The position numbers and the translations under genes were made by a program. 64,000 nt of DNA from contig NC_090968.1 of NCBI RefSeq assembly GCF_040807025.1, positions 7,677,906 through 7,741,905 on the forward strand, written 5' to 3'. The first letter of the stretch is position 1. Every line of letters starts with the position of its first letter. Under the pieces are notes generated by a model. The model was not told the DNA's origin. It searched no databases and was given only the letters and a program-made list of their open reading frames with translations. This document shows, in pieces, positions 58,741 to 64,000 of the stretch. The stretch is from Struthio camelus (taxonomy: Eukaryota > Chordata > Aves > Struthioniformes > Struthionidae).

Positions 58741-59045
58741 GAGCCCCTCGGCCTCGTCGGAGCCCCTCGGCCTCGTTGGAGCTCCTCAGCCGTGCTGGAG
58801 CTTCTCAGCCTTGCCAGAGCTCCTCGGCCGTGCTGGAGCTTCTCAGCCTTGTCAGAGCTCCTTGGCCGTGCTGGAGCTCCTCGGCTGTGCCAGAGCCCCT
58901 CAGCCATGCTGAAGCCCCTCAGCCGTGCTGGAGCCCCTCGGCCTTGCCGGAGCCCCTCGGCCTGGTCGGAGCTCCTCGGCCGTGCTGGAGCCCCTTGGCT
59001 GTGCCGGAGCTCCTCGGCCATGCCAACGCCCCTTGGCCGCGTCAG
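58741..59045 (+). repeat. 19-bp minisatellite
   Basis: About 16 copies of a unit like GAGCTCCTCGGCCGTGCTG; copy starts at 58741, 58760, 58779 and 58798 show an exact 19-bp period. Confidence 0.9.
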
Positions 59046-59890
59046 CGCCCAGCCTGGCACACCACCTCGCCCAGCCCCACGGCCCTCGGCAGCCCATGTC
59101 GCGTCCCCCGGGGCTCCCCTTTGCAGAGGGGGCTTTGGCCCTCCACCCCGTGGGATCTGCCCCATGGGGGGGTGCTGAGCTGGCGGGGAGTACAAGCCCC
59201 AACAGAGACACTCCCCCCCCCGGGGGAGTATCCCTGCCCACAGCCGGGGGTGTGTGGCGCGGCGGGACGGGCAGCAGGAGGGGCCTGTGTGCCACCTCGC
59301 CCGGGCTGAGCTGCGGCCCTCACTCCGCGGCCCCCCCGGTCTGCTATCGATTCCTGCTGTTTGCTCGCAGCTGGCGGCCGAGCGCAGGGGACCCTCGGTC
59401 CTGCCCAGCCCGGCCCTGGCCCTCCTGGTCCAGCAGGGCGCCGCCGTGGGCTGGGCCGGGCTCCGGGCCCCACGCTGCGCGGCCGGGCACAGCAAACACG
59501 CCGCGGCTATCGACGCGGCATCAATCCTGCGGCCCCGACAGGTGAATGGGCTCGCGCTCACGCTGCCAAGATAAATGATATTTATTCGCTGCTAATAGGT
59601 TCCAACAAGAGGCCCCAACGAGGGACTTTTGAACCGGCAGCTCCGGCGCACCCAGCCGGGGGGGGGGGGGGTCCCTGGAGCTCAGCCAGGGCACCGCAGC
59701 GGCTGCCTGCCCCATGCACAGCCTCCACCTGCCCCACACACGGCTCCCACCTGCCCCACACACAACCCCTGCCCCATGCACAGCCCCTACCACACACATG
59801 GCACCATGACACACACCCCCCCCCGGCCCAGCCCCACGCGTGTCTCCCCCCCCACCCCCGGCTGCACACCATGAAAGATGGGACTCAGCT
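59046..59890. other. GC-rich spacer downstream of NKX6-3
   Basis: CpG-rich, with a short AT-rich island at about 59568-59605 (GATAAATGATATTTATTC), a G14 run (59658-59671) and a short CCCCACACA-like imperfect repeat (59700-59870). No gene recognised. Confidence 0.5.
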
Positions 59891-59902
59891 GGGGCTGGGA
59901 CC

Positions 59903-60377
59903 TTTATTTCATCAGCGCTGATGAGGAGACCATGTCCAACACTGGCCCCCAGCATGCTGGCCCCGGCCCAGCCCGGCTAAGTGAGCTGTATCCACCTGCC
60001 CACACCCCCCCCCGCCCCAAGAGACCTGACAACAGGGACACAGGGGGGGACGTGGTCTCCTGCCACGGAGGGGAAGTGGCCCAGGGCTGGGCCTGGCTGC
60101 TGCAGGCGCAGCTCCTGGCACCAGGGATGGCTCCCAGAAATCACAGATGGCTTCCAGGGATCAGCGATGGCTCCCAGAAGTCACAGCTGGCTCCCAGGGA
60201 TCAGAGAGGGCTCCCAGGATCAGGGATGGTGCCAGGGCTCCACAGCTCAGGGATAGCTCCTGGGGCCGGGGCATCCCCCAACCCGTGCCGACGAGGAGGG
60301 CAGGGCTGGCGGCCCCACAGCCGCTGTGGGGCAGGCTGTGCCGAGGTGCCGGGCCAGGGCGGCAGTGGCGGCGGTGC
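59903..60377 (-). terminator. NKX6-3: NKX6-3 3' UTR and poly(A) signal
   Basis: Minus-strand AATAAA at 59908-59903, about 470 bp after the NKX6-3 stop. The UTR holds a short direct repeat of a CCCAGRGATCAG-like word near 60120-60240. Confidence 0.65.
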
Positions 60378-62153
60378 TCAGCCGCTGAGCGAGCCCAAGC
60401 CGAGCACCGAGAAGGCGGTGCGGTGCTTCCGCAGCAGCAGCCGGATCTTCTCGTCGTCCGAGTCGGGGTCCAGGGGCTTGTTGTACTCGTCGTCCTCCGT
60501 CTCAGAGGCTGCCCGCTCCCCGCCCGCGGCCCCGGCCCGCTGCGAGGAGGACGAGGGCTCCAGGGCGCTCTTCTTCCTCCACTTGGTCCGGCGGTTCTGG
60601 AACCACACCTGCACCCAGCGGTGCCGGCACCGTCAGCGGCAGCCGCCTCGTGCCCGGCGCTGGCCGGCCCCGCCGGACCACACTCACCTTCACCTGGGAC
60701 TCCGTCATGCCGAGGGAGTAGGCCAGCCGGGCCCGCTCCGGCCCCGCCAGGTACTTGGTCTGCTCGAAAGTTTTCTCCAGCGCGAAGATCTGGTGGCCCG
60801 TGAAGGTCGGGCGCGTGTGCTTCTTCTTGTGGATGCTGTCGGCCAGGTGGGCCGGGGCTGCGGCGGGAGGGGGCAGGTGAGCGCTGGGGCTCGCCCGCCC
60901 CGCCGCAGCCCCGCGCCAGCACCGCTCCGGCCCCCCCTCCGCACCGCGCGTCCCCGAGGCTGCGCCCCGTCCCGGGCGGCAGTGCGGCCCCCCACGCCGG
61001 CCCGGCGCCGCTGGAGCTGGGCTGCGACCGCCTGGCCGGGCCCAGCGCTGCTGTGTCGCTCCGAGCCGGTGCCCGAGCCGGTGCCCCTGCCGGCTCCTCA
61101 CCGGGGGGGTGACGGGAGCGCGGGCGGCGGCAGGGAGCGGCGGGCCCGTCGCTCCAAGACCATCCCATGCCCAGGGCCGCGGGGCAGGTCGGGGCTCCGG
61201 GCCAGGTCGGGGGCTCCGGCCGGCCCCCGGCGGCGCTGCGCCAGGAAGGCCGACGCTGGCAGGGCAGCCCCCCCCCCCCCCCCGCCGGGCAGGGCCTAGG
61301 TCTGCCGGGGGGGGGGTCTCTGGAGCCGGCCGCGACTCGCGTCAGGGCTGAGCAAAGCGTTAACGCCGGCTCTCGGACCTGCCCCGGCTCGAGCCACGCA
61401 GCGGGAGCCCACCGCGGCGCTCCGGCCGTGCCTACGCAGGGCTGCGGGATGGGCCGGACGCGGCCCGGCCCGCGATGACGCCACCGGCCCTGCCGCACCG
61501 TGCCACCCCATGTCGCCCTACGCCACCCCACGCTGTGCCACGCTGCACCATGCCGCCCCGCACCGTGCCACACTGCGTCACCCCATGCCACGCTGCCCCA
61601 CATCGCCCCACGCTGCCCCATGCCGCCCTGCGCCACGCTGCACCATGCTTCCCCGCGTCACCCCGTGCCGCGCTGCACCGTGCCATGCTGCACCACCCCG
61701 CGCTGCCCCACACCACACCATGCCACGCTGCACCATGCCGCCCCACGTCGCCCCACGCCGCCCGTACTTACGGCCGCCGCACTGCCGGCCACCGCGCCAG
61801 TCCGGGGCGGCCTCAGCCCAGCAGCTCCGGCTCCGCGGCAGGTACTCGCTGCCGGCCTTGGGGAAGGTGCCCACCTGGGGCCCGTAATAGACGCCCGGGG
61901 AGCTCAGTCCGCTAAATCCGCCCGCGTGCGGGTAGCCGGGGAGGAGGCTGCCGTTCGGCCCAGCCGCCGGCCTGCTGAGGATGTCGGAGATGCCGTGCGG
62001 GGTGCCCGCGGCCAGCTGGGCGCCGAGCCCCGGCGGGCCGAGCTTGTAGAAGGAGCTCTGCACCGAGTACTGGCACACGGGCGCCTTGGCCTCGGGGAAG
62101 GGGCCCAGTGCCGGCCCGTTGAGCAGGAAGGTGCCGGGCAGGTTGGCGTCCAT
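60378..62153 (-). CDS. NKX6-3: NK6 homeobox 3 transcription factor
   Basis: Nuclear homeodomain transcription factor, in mammals active in gastric epithelium and hindbrain. Three exons on the minus strand: 62153-61772, 60857-60688 and 60608-60378; 783 nt, 260 residues plus stop (human 265). The N-terminus has the conserved [15 protein letters not shown] block and [10 protein letters not shown] (53-62), the Groucho/TLE-binding eh1-like motif of NK6 proteins. WRGGRQC precedes the first junction. The homeodomain spans about 139-198: HTRPTF, then [20 protein letters not shown], then [13 protein letters not shown], with Trp48 and Asn51 at 186 and 189. The acidic tail [20 protein letters not shown] is typical of NK6. 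Junctions are GT-AG and in frame. CGGPPAHLA across the exon 1/2 junction differs from mammals. Confidence 0.96.
61268..61283 (+). repeat. C16 homopolymer in NKX6-3 intron 1
   Basis: Sixteen consecutive C on the plus strand (G16 in the transcript), followed nearby by a G9 run (about 61310). Confidence 0.9.
61495..61765 (+). repeat. Imperfect short tandem array in NKX6-3 intron 1
   Basis: Roughly 5/10-bp periodic array of words such as CCACGCTGC, ACCATGCCG and CCCCACGTCG. It ends within a few bases of the exon 1 donor (GT at 61771-61770). Confidence 0.85.
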
Positions 62154-62500
62154 GGCGCCGCCAGCCGCCCGCCTGCCCGCGCGGCGGCCCTAGAGCCGCG
62201 AGGACCGGCCCATGCCCGCCAGCGGTCAGGCCTCGGCGCCGGCCGGGGGCCACGGGCAGGCGGCCCGGCGGGGACGGCGGCGGCCCTGGCTGACCCCTCG
62301 CCCGACGTGCCACCAGCGCCGGACATTCAACTTGGGCTTGGGCAGAGGCAACATTTCTCTGATAAAGATGTGGCCCATTAGAATACCCGGCCCCCATTGG
62401 CTGGGCTGCTGCAGGCGCGTCTCCCATTGGCTGGGCCATTGCGGGCTCGGCTCCCATTGGCTGCCCCACGGGGCCAGCCCGGGATTGGCTCACTCCAGAC
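62154..62500 (-). promoter_or_regulatory. NKX6-3: NKX6-3 promoter with four phased inverted CCAAT boxes
   Basis: ATTGG (CCAAT on the gene's strand) at 62396-62400, 62426-62430, 62456-62460 and 62484-62488, spaced 30, 30 and 28 bp, embedded in a degenerate 30-bp tandem repeat ending CTCCCATTGG. These are candidate NF-Y sites on one face of the helix. Between them and the ATG are a GATA-like TGATAAAG (62360-62367) and CpG-rich 5' UTR. Confidence 0.7.
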
Positions 62501-62604
62501 AAATTGTCCTTTGAAAGCCAGCGGCGCTGGGGATGCCACCAGCCGCACACGCCTGCCGGGGCCTGTGCACATGCACCAGCGGGCCGCACAGCAGCACCAG
62601 CTGC

Positions 62605-62712
62605 CTTGGGACACAGCAGCACCCTCTCCCATGGGACATCGCAGCACCCTCTCCCACGGGACACAGCAGCACCCTCTCCCACAGGACACAGCAGCATCAC
62701 CTCCCAGGGGAC
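62605..62712 (+). repeat. ~25-bp tandem repeat
   Basis: Four to five copies of CAGCAGCACCCTCTCCCA plus GGGACA. Located upstream of NKX6-3; no coding content. Confidence 0.85.
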
Positions 62713-63130
62713 ACATGATCCCACCGCCATTATGCATGGCTGAGCGATCATCCCATCCCCCTGACTTGGACAGGGGTGCAAACAAGGTGGTTGTGGCCCC
62801 AGGCCAGCACGCACTCGTGCGTGCACCAGGTGAGCACCAGCAGAAGGGCAGGGAGAGGAGAGGACACCAGATGGGCAGCCCCTTCCCAGCCCTTCCTGGG
62901 AGAGGCTGCTGCCAAGTCAGCCTCAACTCTGACTTGGTGCATGTTTGGGAGGGTGTGTGTGGATCTTTCTGCCCCCTTTGGCCTTTCCCCATCCATGACT
63001 GGGCACAAACAGCTGCTGCCCGCCCCCCTCCCCCCCCCCCCCGCCATCTGGTAGGGCAGAGGGGAAACTCATCTGGCCATGCACCCTGGAACTGCACCCC
63101 ACCACCAGTCCCCAGAAAGCAGAGATGAGA
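62713..63130. other. NKX6-3 to ANK1 spacer
   Basis: GC-moderate DNA with a C13 run (63030-63042). Nothing else recognised. Confidence 0.5.
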
Positions 63131-64000
63131 CAGTCTGTGTCATTTTCTTTATTAATTCATAGTCTGGTAGCTGGTGTACAGGGACATGATCTATACATCA
63201 GGGGCTAAGACAGGGAGATCCAAAAGGCTTGTTTCCATAACAATTAAAAAAAGGAAATAAAAGTAATTTTTAAAACTTCTAAAAAGCTTCTAGTGTGCAG
63301 ACTGCAGCATTCCCTAGGCTCATGTCGGATGCAGCCTCCCCCTACCAGCCCTACTAGCAATCCGAGCGCAAAGCGATGTCACTGCAGGTGCCTGGCACAG
63401 TTGCAGCACAGCACATTCCCTAAGGAGTATACAAGGCCAAAGCAAGGACCCACACACAACTCTACGGCGGTGCTATCGGAGGCAGCTGTAGCGGTGGGTC
63501 TAGGGAGGTTATTGTATGCAGCAAGGGTGATGGACGGAGAGTCTGTGCCCTACATGGCTCAAATTGGGGGGGTTGCTTTGCCCTCTGAGACTAAGCTGGC
63601 TATTTGCTTCACTGCAGCAAGGCTTCCTCCCTGCACTGCAGGGGAGCTGGGCCCCTGCCAGGGTCCCCATCATACAGCTGGAAGTGAGTAGCAGGCTTGT
63701 TCTGCGTGTGGTCACAGGGAGCGACTGCAGACTTGTGAAAGAGGTTGATGGCCACCTCCTGGGGAGAGGGCAGGGGACCCCACAGCCCTGCACCGCACAC
63801 CCCCGGCCCCTGCATTGGATCTGGTAAAGGACAGAGCCAGGGGAGATGGGACCTACTGCTCCTTCCAGCAGCCTGACTTCCCGAGGTCAGGTATTGCAGC
63901 AGATTCAGCCTGCGGTGCATCTCAGTTGCATGGGCAGCTCTGCCCGTTACTGCTCTCCTGCGAGAGTGGCTGGCTCTAGCTCTCAGGGTAACTGCTTGGT
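63131..64000 (-). other. ANK1: Probable 3' UTR of ANK1 (ankyrin-1), partial
   Basis: A minus-strand AATAAA at 63153-63148 would end a transcript entering from the right. No ankyrin coding sequence is visible within 63,131-64,000, and the short open frames are not recognisable. The assignment rests on the gene order NKX6-3 to ANK1 in human 8p11.21, where ANK1 is transcribed toward NKX6-3. Confidence 0.45.

Noticed and set aside
58590-59561. 323-codon minus-strand open frame
   Set aside because: Generated by the 19-bp minisatellite and flanking GC-rich DNA.
59878-61299. 473-codon plus-strand open frame
   Set aside because: Antisense shadow of NKX6-3 in GC-rich DNA; no domain.
60161-61636. 491-codon minus-strand open frame across NKX6-3
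   Set aside because: It reads through introns and the wrong frame of the homeobox exons; NKX6-3 in the spliced frame explains the region.
1-64000. CRISPR arrays, operons, tRNA or rRNA genes
   Set aside because: This is vertebrate nuclear DNA; the tandem arrays lack a spacer-repeat structure, and I noticed no tRNA or rRNA sequence.

Overview
This is vertebrate nuclear DNA, most likely from a bird. The genes have short introns, CpG-rich promoters and many GC-rich minisatellites. In order they are SFRP1 (-), GOLGA7 (+), GINS4 (+), a PPP1R3C-like gene (+), GPAT4 (+), NKX6-3 (-) and probably the 3' end of ANK1 (-). That is the gene order of human 8p11.21, but packed into 64 kb where the human interval covers several hundred kb, as expected for an avian microchromosome (the chicken counterpart is, to my knowledge, chromosome 22). 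The species cannot be named from the sequence alone.

Layout. Bases 1-7113 hold the first two coding exons of SFRP1 on the minus strand; its third exon (netrin-like domain) lies beyond the left edge. Bases 7.1-25.6 kb are intergenic: CpG-rich blocks alternate with AT-rich blocks that resemble developmental enhancers, and there are two minisatellites. GOLGA7 (26.07-28.31 kb coding) has four coding exons, the last intron of which looks like a minor-spliceosome (U12-type) intron. GINS4 (31.47-34.00 kb) has seven exons and an NRF1/E2F-type promoter. After 6 kb with no recognisable gene comes a two-exon PP1 glycogen-targeting subunit gene (40.69-41.78 kb) that I do not know from the human interval. 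GPAT4 has a CpG-island promoter with a non-coding first exon near 42.8 kb and twelve coding exons (45.79-53.00 kb). From 53.3 to 60.3 kb there is an AT-rich block of unknown origin, a CpG-rich block, a candidate conserved element, a 1-kb minisatellite and smaller repeats. NKX6-3 (62.15-60.38 kb, minus) has three exons and a promoter with four inverted CCAAT boxes about 30 bp apart. The right edge is probably ANK1 3' UTR.

The genes are not one pathway. They cover secreted Wnt antagonism (SFRP1), protein palmitoylation (GOLGA7), replication-fork helicase assembly (GINS4), glycogen targeting of PP1 (PPP1R3C-like), glycerolipid synthesis (GPAT4) and gut/hindbrain transcription control (NKX6-3). 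Housekeeping genes sit in the middle under NRF1/NF-Y/Sp1-type promoters, with developmental genes and large non-coding flanks at both ends. Exon boundaries were set by reading frame, GT-AG sites and recalled mammalian orthologues; no alignment was run.
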